64,000 nt of DNA from Paulinella micropora (taxonomy: Eukaryota > Cercozoa > Imbricatea > Euglyphida > Paulinellidae): NCBI GenBank assembly GCA_019918135.1, contig WBZZ01006336.1, forward strand, positions 25,001 through 89,000, written 5' to 3'. Below the pieces are notes generated by a model. The model searched no databases. It saw only the letters and a program-made list of their open reading frames with translations, and had not been told where the DNA came from. A program made the translations under genes and the position numbers. This document shows positions 18,262-26,586 of the stretch, piece by piece; positions within the stretch are counted from its first letter, which is position 1, and each line of letters begins with the position of its first letter.

Positions 18262-20250
18262 CTATGCGATACTGTCTGTATTAGAATATAGTATAGTCCG
18301 CCCAGTATTTACAAGCTTTAACATTTGGTTATGAAGAACTATTTTTTGGTATGCTAGCACATAGCCAGTTAAATGAGACATTTGAAATATATTGTCTGTT
18401 TGGTTTGTGTCTTGATATGTGTAAATCATTCGCTCTGGTAGTAGGTCGTTGCCCATTTCGGCGTATTTGGTCTTGTCGTATTTAACTCGTTTCAGGAACA
18501 ATAACCTATACCCTTTTTCTTTCATCATAAAATGTATTCGCTCGTTGTATGTTTTTGAAATAGTAGATACTTGCTGAGTTCGGTGTATGTTCTTGTTCAA
18601 AGAGCCTACCAGCAAGTTGGTTGCTTTGGCTAAGGTATCGTGTTCAAAGCCAGGCTTATCAAAGTAGTAATCTTGTATATTTGTTATGTGTTCTGAGAAG
18701 GTTTTGAATGGGTTAAAGTGGTCGTCTGCTACATATAATCTCTTAATAAATATCTTAACCCCTTGGTCAAACATATACAACAATGCGGGAATGGGTTGGC
18801 ATTGGGTTCCTTTTGTGGTGTAGCCGTTAAAGAAGGTTGGCACTTTGAGGTGCTTTTGGTCGTAATCAAAAACCGCATAACCGTGTAGAGGTTTGACCTT
18901 GTTGTAGTAGTCCTGTGTCATATTTTGGTTTATATTAATTATGTTGCGAGGAGCTGTTGGGTATTCATTGAAGTAAGAAGACATTTCACCCATATTACCT
19001 AACGAAGCATTTGTATAAGCTTTTACCATATCAATCTGATGTATCATTTTGGGGCTTTTGGTGTGATGATTAAAGATATGGTGAAACGGTATTTGACCAG
19101 ATTTTATGTGTCGTAATATATTGGGTTCAGTAATTTGTGTATGGAACTTAGGTTTATGTTTTTCTATGAGACACTCTATAAATAACTGTTTGAAGTATGA
19201 TGGCAATGACCAAGCGGGGGTATCCTTAGGAACGAATGATGCGTGTTTGAAGCGGTCTGAACATTTATAGTTTAGTTTGTTTTCTTTATCTACTATTCCA
19301 ATAATGTTTCCAGAATGGTCCATCATTGAATAACACTCCTTATGTTGTAGGTCAAGTTTAGTTTGTATATTGTTGAGTTCTTCCTGTGATATCCATTTGT
19401 TCTCGTATTGGTTCGTAGATAGTTTCACATTGCTGGCTTCGTGGTTAGTAGCATATTGAGGCCGTGGCTCTGGTATGTTTTCGTTAATATCGTATAATAG
19501 TTCAATTGACTTAATGTGTTGGATACAAATGTATTTTTGTTTTCCTTGTATTAATGTGGCGTGATAATCGCTACATCTGATTATTATCTGTTTTGGGTAT
19601 TGTTTGGTAGATGCTCGCCACAATATATTCATACCATCAAATACATAAATCCTACATCGGATAAAGTCTTCCATTTCTGTTAGGTCCTTTTCTGTCGCAT
19701 ATTTGATATCCTTGAAGCGGTCTATTATCACACTGTCTCGTTTTCGTTTTCTATTGTTTGGGTTTGGAAAGTCTTTCATAATACATTCTAGCACACAGTT
19801 TATTTCACCCTGTGCCATTGGTATGACAGCATTATTTAGCGGATTAACTTGGTCAATTGTAATAACTTTAAGGTCTTTGTCTTCTCTTTGTTCGTAAAAC
19901 CTTGCTTGCCGTTCTACAAAGTTTCTAACCGCATTGATTGTTCGCTTCAATACATTAGCTTGGTATATTCCTCTAACTGGTCCGTGATATCCTTCATAAT
20001 CCAGATGGACGAGATAGCTTGTATTTGGGTTTAGCTCTTGGAGGCGAGCTTCCCACCCCTGGGCATATTGTATAACGAGTGAATTATTTCTGCCGACTAG
20101 TTCTGGGTGGCCACCTGTTAATCTGTTTACAAGTCGCAGGGCAGTTGGAGTTGTAATGAGATACCATCTTCTTTTGCCTCTTTGTCTGATGTAGTCTCCT
20201 CGTTGCTCAATATTGTAGAGCGGAAATAGTTCTGGTTGGTATTGGTCCAT
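18262..20250 (-). CDS. POLB: B-family (protein-primed type) DNA polymerase, ended by an amber stop after motif C
   Basis: The 662-residue frame has polymerase motif A (HQIDMVKAYTNAS), motif B (KATNLLVGSLNK) and motif C (YSNTDSIA). Motif C normally reads YxDTDS; here the first Asp is Asn while the second, the metal ligand, is kept. No clear 3'-5' exonuclease motifs are visible in the N-terminal half. A TAG at 18262-18264 follows motif C directly, removing the rest of the palm and thumb. The frame is open beyond it into the helicase, so the stop breaks a fused polymerase-helicase. It lies at the end opposite the integrase. Confidence 0.8.
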   Translation of the reverse strand: MDQYQPELFPLYNIEQRGDYIRQRGKRRWYLITTPTALRLVNRLTGGHPELVGRNNSLVIQYAQGWEARLQELNPNTSYLVHLDYEGYHGPVRGIYQANVLKRTINAVRNFVERQARFYEQREDKDLKVITIDQVNPLNNAVIPMAQGEINCVLECIMKDFPNPNNRKRKRDSVIIDRFKDIKYATEKDLTEMEDFIRCRIYVFDGMNILWRASTKQYPKQIIIRCSDYHATLIQGKQKYICIQHIKSIELLYDINENIPEPRPQYATNHEASNVKLSTNQYENKWISQEELNNIQTKLDLQHKECYSMMDHSGNIIGIVDKENKLNYKCSDRFKHASFVPKDTPAWSLPSYFKQLFIECLIEKHKPKFHTQITEPNILRHIKSGQIPFHHIFNHHTKSPKMIHQIDMVKAYTNASLGNMGEMSSYFNEYPTAPRNIININQNMTQDYYNKVKPLHGYAVFDYDQKHLKVPTFFNGYTTKGTQCQPIPALLYMFDQGVKIFIKRLYVADDHFNPFKTFSEHITNIQDYYFDKPGFEHDTLAKATNLLVGSLNKNIHRTQQVSTISKTYNERIHFMMKEKGYRLLFLKRVKYDKTKYAEMGNDLLPERMIYTYQDTNQTDNIFQMSHLTGYVLAYQKIVLHNQMLKLVNTGRTILYSNTDSIA

Positions 20251-20365
20251 TGTATATAGATAGGCAGGATAAATTTTTTGAAAAATAATTAATTGTATTA
20301 CTGATATTATATAGATATGTTATATTTAGATGTAAAATATTTTACCGATAAAAAAAAATTGAGTA

Positions 20366-20560
20366 TTAATTTGACTTACTCAGTCGCTCTTCTAACTCCT
20401 GTATCTTCTTTTTGTATTCTTCTATATCAAGCTTGGTCTGTTGGGCTTTCGCCTTTCGTTCTTCGCTTAATCTATCTTTATTGCGGTAATAGTATGCGAG
20501 AGCTTTCTCATTATTCCTTTTTCTCCTTGCATCTCCTTCATATATCTTTGGTCGCGGCAT
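20366..20560 (-). CDS. Small basic coiled-coil protein
   Basis: The 64-residue protein starts MPRPKIYEGDARRKRNNEK and ends in a Leu/Glu/Lys heptad-like segment (KKKIQELEERL). A basic region followed by a coiled coil is reminiscent of a minimal bZIP, so a DNA-binding regulator is possible. It lies between the polymerase and the zinc-finger gene, on the same strand, with AT-rich TATA-like DNA upstream. Confidence 0.5.
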   Translation of the reverse strand: MPRPKIYEGDARRKRNNEKALAYYYRNKDRLSEERKAKAQQTKLDIEEYKKKIQELEERLSKSN

Positions 20561-20602
20561 CTTATATATATTATGTAATATTATTTTTATAGATGTAAAA
20601 TA

Positions 20603-21318
20603 TTAATTCTTTTCGCGACAAAACAATTTCATATATAGTTCAGGCCCCCAACTTTCTATCACTTCCATACTGAATTCTTTTACTAACGACTTCGCATAAT
20701 TCTTTCGTGTAATCCTACCACACAACTCTTCGTGTTTTGTGAAAGTTATGTTATCAATTATTACCTTAGAGCAATATTGACATTCTTTTGGTTGTAATGT
20801 TTCAGAATTGGTGGCGCTATTGGTATAGGATGCTTTCGCTTTGTGTGTTGAATTAGACTATCTCGTCTCATTTCCATATCACATTGCGGACATTTGACTT
20901 TTTCTGCTTGTCGTTTTCTATCATATTCTAGTTTCTTTTGTTTTCTTTCTTCGCTTAATATTTGTTTCTTATTTTCGTGTATTTCTTTGATATGTATATT
21001 TAGATAGTCTCGCCTCATTTCTTTATCACATTGTGGGCATTTAATTTTTCTAGCTTTTTCGGGTTGTCGTTTTTTATCATATTCTTTTTTATAAGCTTTT
21101 TGTTCAGGTGTTAATATTTGTTTGTGTGTTTTAGCATATTCATTCTGGTATTTTTTACAGCATTCCTTACAGTAGTTTCTATTAGCATATGAATTTTCGG
21201 GGGTTCTTACAACCTTACAATTTCTACATACCTTTAAGCATTCATCACACATTATATATGTATGTCCTCGTAATGATATCCGTCGGTATCCTTTCTTGTC
21301 GCAATATTCGCAGTTCAT
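20603..21318 (-). pseudogene. Multi-zinc-finger protein, frameshifted
   Basis: The main frame (20761-21318, 185 residues) has several CxxC knuckles: CEYCDKK, CDECLKVCRNCK, and two similar fingers KCPQCDKEMRRDYLNIHIKEIH and KCPQCDMEMRRDS. Near 20800-20815 the coding potential moves to another frame, which reads KECQYCSKVIIDN and KHEELC, another finger, and stops at 20603. I infer a one-base indel. It is the last gene before the right terminal repeat and may regulate or bind the element's ends. Confidence 0.65.
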
Positions 21319-21346
21319 TTTTTATAAATAATGATGTGTAATGTTT

Positions 21347-21691
21347 AGAACATAATTGAAACCAAACGACACAAACAGAAAAAGGTAATTTTTGATTTAT
21401 GAGTGGGCCGATCCGCCAGATAGTAAATATTGTTGATAATTTTGATGAATGTCGCGGATTCTTTTCCGATGTTGCGGTTTAGTCGTGAAGTCGCAAAAGA
21501 TCGAAATAGGGAAAAATGGGAAAACAGAAAATCACTTTTTTTGTTTTTTGGGCAGTATGTAAAAACGGGGGGATAATGTTGTTATCGCCCTTATATGAAC
21601 AGATATGGCAAAAATGGCAAACGATAGGGAAATTAAAAAGGAAAGGGGGGGTGGGGCCTTAGAAACACCCCCCCTTTTCTTCCCTTTTTTT
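21347..21691 (-). repeat. Right terminal inverted repeat
   Basis: This is the inverted partner of 881-1207. It contains an extra stretch of about 21 bases near 21567-21590 that is missing on the left. The palindromic outer end with C and G runs is shared. Confidence 0.92.
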
Positions 21692-21697
21692 GCGAGG
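21692..21697 (+). repeat. Right 6-bp target-site duplication
   Basis: GCGAGG, identical to 875-880. It directly abuts the outermost base of the right terminal repeat. Confidence 0.85.
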
Positions 21698-22604
21698 CGG
21701 CCGCGGGGTGCTGGGCGCTTTTGGGCCAGCCGGGCGCGCCTGCCGGCGCCTGGCTGTCGCTGGGGCTGCACGTGGGCAGCGACTTCCTGACGGGCTGGAT
21801 CGGGGGTTCACTACGGCCGGCAGGCAACGCCTTCATACTGCTGGAATCGGGCCCTGCTGGCGGCGAAGAAGAAGAAGAGGTGGAGGAGGAGGAGGATTAC
21901 CACGCAGGAGAGGACAGAGAGAACGAGGAAGAACAAGGCCCCAAAGAGGCGAGCGCGCCCTGCTTGCCAAGCGAGCGCTGCGCTGGGCGGCGTTGCTGCA
22001 GGACAAGCTAGAAGAGCTTGTGCAGGGATCGGCGCTGGGGCGGCTGGGGGCGCTGAACCCCCTCTCGTTGGTCGGCGTCGTCGAGCTGGCCAACGGCGAG
22101 GAAGCGGTGGCGGAGGCTCAGCTTCAGCACGCGCTCAGCTTGCTGCCCTACCTCCGCGGCCCCCGCGCGGCGGGCGACAGGTTGCCCCCGGGCTTAATCC
22201 GCTCGAGCGGCACCACTGCGCAGGACCGTGATCTGGCGTTGCTCCTGTGCCGGGACTTCAAGAGCCTGTCGGGGGGCGGTTCGTGGCTCCGGCAGGAGCT
22301 GAGCGCGCGCTGGTGCAAGCTCCAGGTGGCCTGGGACGAGGACACCCTAGCGACGCCTCTCAACATCCTCTGCCCCCCCTCCACCTCGAGGCTGTGCATG
22401 CTCGAGGTTTGGCTGGCTATGCTGCTGGACGAGCTCCTGGGTGACCCCCGGCGGGAGAACACGCTGCAGCGCCGGCGCCTGCTGGCAGAGCTGACGCCCG
22501 TGCTGACCAGGCCCCTAGACCAGGGTGGGAGAGAGGAGGCCGCCGAGTGGCTCTGCCCCCCCTGGCAGACCCCGCCCAGCTTGTACCTGCAGCGGCTGGA
22601 CTGA
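21698..22604 (+). pseudogene. 3' part of the gene split by the element
   Basis: The frame entering from 874-880 continues here through GQPGAPAGAWLSLGLHVGSD and a Glu-rich stretch near 21867-21895. The sequence with the best coding look then shifts to another frame, ending at 22604. That part has LQDKLEELVQGSALGRLGAL and several helical stretches (LCMLEVWLAMLLDELLG). The shift lies in or after the GAA/GAG repeat. I do not recognise the family. Its stop is eight bases before the ATG of the H3-tail protein. Confidence 0.55.
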
Positions 22605-22611
22605 AACGACC

Positions 22612-23001
22612 ATGGCGCGAACCAAGCAAACAGCCCGTACCTCTACCGGAGGCCACGTGCCCAGGAAAGAAACGCACGCGCACACGAACGCGCGCAAAAA
22701 GCGCAAGACCGCTACAGAGGTTGAAATCAAGGTGAGTAGCGACCACATGAACGGAAGCCTAGAGCTCAAACTCACAGGCAACTATTGGTATCACCCTGGT
22801 GCCTTGGAACATCTCAAGAAGGAGTTGGCAAAGGTGGAGAAGCAAGCGTTGGCAGCTTACGAAGAGTCCATGCGCCACCTACACAGGACCGACGACATGG
22901 ACGAGATCCAAACTCAGTTGGAACAGTGGCAGAAGGACTCAGAATCAACTTTAATGACATCCGTGGCTGTGCATGGCCAAGACGATGACGACTCTTCTTA
23001 G
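22612..23001 (+). CDS. Histone H3-tail-like small protein
   Basis: The 129-residue protein begins ARTKQTARTSTGGHVPRKE after Met. Fifteen of these 19 residues match the eukaryotic histone H3 tail; the first eight are identical. Lys4, Ser10, Arg17 and Lys18 are kept, whereas Lys9 is Thr and Lys14 is His. A basic patch follows (NARKKRK). The remainder is mostly helical and acidic at the end (DDDDSS). YWYHPGALEHLKKEL faintly recalls the H3 alphaN segment, and DMDEIQTQLEQW its last helix. The stretch between them is about 45 residues too short for the H3 histone fold. It may be a degenerate H3 derivative or a tail mimic on another scaffold. Reader proteins or methyltransferases for Lys4 are the obvious partners, by inference. 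Confidence 0.85.
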   Translation: MARTKQTARTSTGGHVPRKETHAHTNARKKRKTATEVEIKVSSDHMNGSLELKLTGNYWYHPGALEHLKKELAKVEKQALAAYEESMRHLHRTDDMDEIQTQLEQWQKDSESTLMTSVAVHGQDDDDSS

Positions 23002-23235
23002 AAGGGAAGGGTAAGGGGCGCAAAACCCTGTCTAGTATCATTAAAAGAAAGAAAACAACAATGGTGTCAATGCTTTTACTTGGCCGTGGGAAAGATTACA
23101 AACTCCTGTTCACAGCCAGTTTTTTTACCGGCGAAGTCTCTATTTTTTAAAAACAAAAATAGCACTTTTTTTCTTCCTTGTGTAAGTTAGAGTAAAAAAA
23201 AAGTTAGCTTTTCCCTTCCAGCCTGTGCACGCGGG
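23002..23235. terminator. 3' region with shared TGTCTAG/ATTAAAA element
   Basis: After the stop, CCCTGTCTAGTATCATTAAAAG (about 23025-23046) resembles elements downstream of the F-box gene and RNR2. The rest is T- and A-rich and holds no gene that I can see. Confidence 0.4.
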
Positions 23236-23904
23236 CTAGGCAGCACTTTCCTCGTCAGATACCACGGCGCGACAAACAGGACAGGAACCGTTGGTCTGGA
23301 GCCATCGATCGAGGCAATCTCGATGCAAATAATGCGCGCAAGGGATGCCTCGTAGTTTGTCCCCTGCTACGAGCTCTTGCAGGCAGATAGCGCACTCCTT
23401 GGGCGCCCCCGGGGCTTTCAGAAAGGCGGCTGAAACTTCTAGCTCGGGCAAGAGATCTAAGCTGGCCGCAGGCAGCCCGGGGGCTCTGAGGGTGTCTCTT
23501 CTGAGATTTCCTGCAGTCCTCTTGTTTGTAAAACATCAAAGAAGCTTGCAAGGCTTAACTCGCTCACGTTCACACTAAACATAAATTCGCGAGGAGCCAT
23601 CGTGGGATTGTGCTAGAAAATTGTCAAGCTCTGTCGCAAAGGTTGTCTCGGCGGTGTTCAGTTGGTTTGTAAAAGGAGAGGAAAAGGAAGAGGAAGAGCG
23701 GGCTGCTTCCGCGCCGGCGTTGTTGGAGGGGCGCAAGGGCTCCAGGGGGGGCTCTTCAATTAGATTGTTGCTAGTCGGGCTCGGAGGAAGCGTTTGAGGT
23801 GAGAGGGGAGTGGTCTGCCTGCGCTTGTGGTGCGTCGCGTCTGTAGGCTCGGTGGAAGCTACACGCTTTTTCCGGGAACGTGAACTAACATTGCTACTAC
23901 TCAT
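23236..23904 (-). pseudogene. RING-finger protein, frameshifted copy
   Basis: The N-terminal frame (23575-23904) is basic and Ser/Pro-rich and ends TFATELDNFLAQSHDG. The C-terminal frame (23236-23451) has a RING-H2 domain: CAICLQEL, CAHYLHRDCL, CPVC. Between them a third frame is open with a sequence parallel to the neighbour at 24269-24955. Two indels, near 23585 and near 23455-23465, would therefore restore one protein. The intact neighbour is clearly its paralogue. E3 ubiquitin ligase activity is the known RING role. Confidence 0.75.
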
Positions 23905-24268
23905 TTTGCTGATTTTTTGTCTTGTGCGAGCTAGGACAAATTAAGTAGGCAAAGAAAGGTTATGGAGGAGGGGAGGGGGGTGGGGCGCCCCCTCTCCTAC
24001 ACGCCCTATCCCCCCCCCCCCCCCACTCTATTTGTTCTTTTTCCTCGACAGTCCCCCCCCCCCTTCCCTTTCCATCTTGTCAGTATTCTAAATGTACGTG
24101 TTAAGTGCTTTGTCAGGCTTTTAATAAAACACACTTCCACCCCCCCCCTTCTCTCTCTCTCTTTTTCTTTCTTTCAGAGTACTTCCCTTACGCCTTAGCT
24201 CTTACTACAATCGTCCCGTTGTTCCCACTCTTTTTTGCATAGACTTAATATTAACTTTGTGGCTTGGA
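23905..24268. other. Intergenic region with GGCGCC palindrome and C runs
   Basis: A G-rich/C-rich palindrome centred on GGGGCGCCCC at about 23964-23995 lies 60 bases upstream of the RING copy's start. Pyrimidine-rich DNA with several C runs follows. TTTTAATAAAAC near 24118 could be a polyadenylation signal on the plus strand. No gene is seen. Confidence 0.5.
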
Positions 24269-24955
24269 TTAAATGTCGATTCGATTTTCATCGAAGACCC
24301 TAACGCAACAAATAGGACAGGAACCGTTGGTTTTGAGCCAATGGTCTAGGCAGTGTCGATGCAGATAATGCGCACAAGGAATGCCCCGTAATTTGTCCCT
24401 CACGACGAGATCCTGCAGACAAATCGGGCATTCCTTGGGCGCCCCCGGGGCCTTAAGGAAGGCGGTGGTAACCTCGAGTTCGGGCAAGAGATCTATGCTC
24501 AGGTCCCACAGGCCGAGGGGCTCAGCGGCCGACTCCACTGAGATTGGTTCCACCCCCATTGCTTGTAAATTAGCAAGGAGGCTTGTGAGGCGCATTTCGC
24601 GGGCCTGTAAGGTAAACATAATGTCTCTCGCGGAGACTTCGTGGGAGTATGCCAAGTAGCTGTCGAGCTCCGTCGCAAAGGTGAATCCGACGGTGTTGCG
24701 AGGGGGTGTAGAAGAAGAGAGAGAACCGGCTCTCGCTCCAGCGGCGTCGGACTGGCTTGGGGGCTCGACTGGAGGCCGAGCCCCAATCAATATGGCGCTG
24801 GCCGTCCCCGCGGTGGGCGGTCCTTGTATTGGGTCCGAGGTCGACGTGCTAAGCCTGCGCTCGTGGCGAGCCGCGCCTGCTGTCTCTTCGGTGGCAGCAG
24901 GCGAAGTTTTTATCTGTGAGCGCCATCCGGCATTGCTATCGATATTGCCGTTCAT
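24269..24955 (-). CDS. RING-H2 finger protein, intact copy
   Basis: The 228-residue protein has a disordered Ser/Thr/Ala-rich N-terminus, a helical middle (FATELDSYLAYSHE, REMRLTSLLANLQ) and a C-terminal RING-H2 domain with CPICLQDL, PCAHYLHRHCL and CPIC. The C3H2C3 ligand set appears complete. It is a tandem paralogue of 23236-23904, sharing the segment AFLKAPGAPKEC and the domain order. A viral ubiquitin ligase is the likely role. A G/C palindrome lies about 120 bases upstream of its start. Confidence 0.88.
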   Translation of the reverse strand: MNGNIDSNAGWRSQIKTSPAATEETAGAARHERRLSTSTSDPIQGPPTAGTASAILIGARPPVEPPSQSDAAGARAGSLSSSTPPRNTVGFTFATELDSYLAYSHEVSARDIMFTLQAREMRLTSLLANLQAMGVEPISVESAAEPLGLWDLSIDLLPELEVTTAFLKAPGAPKECPICLQDLVVRDKLRGIPCAHYLHRHCLDHWLKTNGSCPICCVRVFDENRIDI

Positions 24956-24997
24956 TTATTTTCTGTTTTGCCCTTAAGTAAGCGAGGAGAAGAAAGT

Positions 24998-24999
<2 letters not shown>

Positions 25000-25035
<36 letters not shown>
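25000..25035 (+). repeat. GA dinucleotide repeat
   Basis: About 18 uninterrupted GA units occur between the RING gene and the glycosidase gene, next to the palindrome at 25066-25110. Confidence 0.85.
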
Positions 25036-25041
<6 letters not shown>

Positions 25042-25133
25042 GGCCAGAAGCTTATAAGATAGGGGGCGGGGTGAAAGGGGGGGGGGCGCCTCCCTCACCC
25101 CCCCCCTACCCTCTCCTTTCTTAGAGCGCCTCC

Positions 25134-26414
25134 TTAAGTTTTTCCTCTTATTTTCCCTTTCTTTGCTCTCTGTCTTAGCCTCCGGGCACAAGCTGAGGAG
25201 CAGTAGTAGCAGCAGCAGCCGCCAAGAAGAGCTGCCGTAGCTACCAACATGTAAATACCCACCAGTTTGGGCCGCGGGCCGCAGCGGTCTGCGGGGGCTA
25301 ACAACCAGGACGCGGGCACGTAGGGCGTGGCGTTTAAATCTTGCAGCAGCACCTCGCCTACACGCGCCCAGGCCGCCAGGGCGACTGCGGGGCCCGCATT
25401 CAGCCGCGAGCCGGACACGCGCCCGTTGTAATGCGCTGGTGAGCTCAGGCCAGTAGCGGGGCAACTGTCGCTTAGCCTGAGGCCACGCGTACGCCGTGTG
25501 TTTAACCAGCGCAGTGCGGCCAGCGCCCGGCTGTGTAGCTCGCCCTCGGTGGAGTTGAGTTGTCGACGTGCACGTTCTAGCACCGCCACTGCGTACACGT
25601 AGACGCTGGTCAGGCTGGTCTCGTCGGGGCTGTTTTTGTTATTGACGATGTTGCCAAAGGCACCGTTCTGGCGTTGGTGGCCGGACAGAACCAACAAGTC
25701 GTGGCTCAGCCACTTGCTGGCTTGGTCGTCGTTGGTGCGCACTACATAGCGCGCCAGCGCCAGCAGCGCCCAGGCGTTGGCCCTGCTCCATTTGACGCCA
25801 TTGTTGTCCGAAGAGGTCGCGCAGCGCCCGTGCCACCACAGCCCATCATGGTCTACAAAGGCTTCCCTAGCTTGGGCCAGCATAGTCCGCGTCTCGTTGG
25901 GATAGTCGGCTAGAAGCGCTGCGCCGGCCATGTACACATCGTCTAGCCACAGCCACGTGCGACATTTGACCTTCGGGCTGTGCCCGAGGCGCCGCGTCAG
26001 CAGTCCAGTCCAGTTCGCGTGCCGCCGCCAGCTACGCACTCCACGGACCGCGTAGCAATAGACATCCTCTGCCCCAGGCACGTCACGAAGTAGGCTGCCG
26101 AAAAGGCCTACCCTATCCCCGGGTGTCAACCAGAACGCGACAGGGGCTCCCTGCGCAACCCACCACCCGGGCTGCGAGAATGCAAGAGCCCCAACGGCCA
26201 GGAGCCGCTCTACCTCGGCGTCCGCGTTCCACGGGGGGTTGCGCAGGGCCTCCAGCGCTACGGCCGATTCGTAGTTCCAGCCGTAGAAACCCGTCCAGCC
26301 CGGCACCGACAGCGGGTCTTTTAGGCGCTGGTGAAACAAACCCCCCAGCCGAGCCACGGCGCAGCCGTCGTTGTCACTCAAGAGGCCGGGGACGGCGAGC
26401 CAGGCGCACCACAT
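25134..26414 (-). CDS. GH105/GH88-like glycoside hydrolase with C-terminal membrane anchor
   Basis: The 426-residue protein has the (alpha/alpha)6-barrel signature of unsaturated rhamnogalacturonyl hydrolases: TWLWLDDVYMAGAALL near residue 150, DGLWWHG near 193, GVKWSRANAWALLAL near 209 and DETSLTSVYVYAVAVL near 265. The WxDD motif contains the usual catalytic Asp. A hydrophobic segment (VGIYMLVATAALLGG) followed by a Cys cluster and a basic tail ends the protein, consistent with membrane anchoring. Several NxS/T sites are present. The N-terminus is short, and a signal peptide is not obvious. It might trim host or virion surface polysaccharide. The frame is intact. Confidence 0.75.
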   Translation of the reverse strand: MWCAWLAVPGLLSDNDGCAVARLGGLFHQRLKDPLSVPGWTGFYGWNYESAVALEALRNPPWNADAEVERLLAVGALAFSQPGWWVAQGAPVAFWLTPGDRVGLFGSLLRDVPGAEDVYCYAVRGVRSWRRHANWTGLLTRRLGHSPKVKCRTWLWLDDVYMAGAALLADYPNETRTMLAQAREAFVDHDGLWWHGRCATSSDNNGVKWSRANAWALLALARYVVRTNDDQASKWLSHDLLVLSGHQRQNGAFGNIVNNKNSPDETSLTSVYVYAVAVLERARRQLNSTEGELHSRALAALRWLNTRRTRGLRLSDSCPATGLSSPAHYNGRVSGSRLNAGPAVALAAWARVGEVLLQDLNATPYVPASWLLAPADRCGPRPKLVGIYMLVATAALLGGCCCYYCSSACARRLRQRAKKGKIRGKT

Positions 26415-26489
26415 TTTTTTGTCTTAGGTAGAGGGGGGAGGGGAGAGGAGGAAAAGAGATTATATACTATCAGCAAGCATCCGTCCGCA

Positions 26490-26561
26490 GGGGGGGGGGG
26501 GGGGGTTTGTTGTGGGTGAGAGGTTGGGAGGGGGGGGATGGGGGTGTGGGTGGGGCGCCCC
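26490..26561. promoter_or_regulatory. G-run/GGCGCC palindrome between divergent genes
   Basis: A 16-base G run starts at 26490, and GGGGCGCCCC lies at 26552-26561. It sits between the minus-strand glycosidase start (26414) and the plus-strand start at 26587, so it could serve both. Confidence 0.5.
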
Positions 26562-26586
26562 GCGAAACTGTGCACAAGGAAAAGCT

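Larger units (their letters stand above)
881..21691. mobile_element. Polinton-like (Maverick-type) integrated virus
   Basis: The segment is bounded by inverted repeats of about 330-345 bp and by the same 6-bp direct repeat, and is clearly more AT-rich than its flanks. It carries the diagnostic set: retroviral-type integrase, B-family polymerase with a helicase, FtsK/HerA-like packaging ATPase, adenain-like cysteine protease, penton and double-jelly-roll-type major capsid. It also has a fibre, a lipase and small nucleases. Virion genes are mostly on the plus strand in the centre; integrase and replication genes are on the minus strand at the two ends. At least eight genes have a stop or frameshift, so this copy looks immobile as sequenced, although the two terminal repeats are still nearly identical, which suggests a fairly recent insertion. 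It landed inside a gene of the GC-rich sequence. Confidence 0.93.

Noticed and set aside
3180..18264. Reassigned stop codons (TAA/TAG read as an amino acid)
   Set aside because: Only two in-frame cases exist, the long intact frames contain none, and genes end normally with TAA or TAG. Nonsense mutation is simpler.
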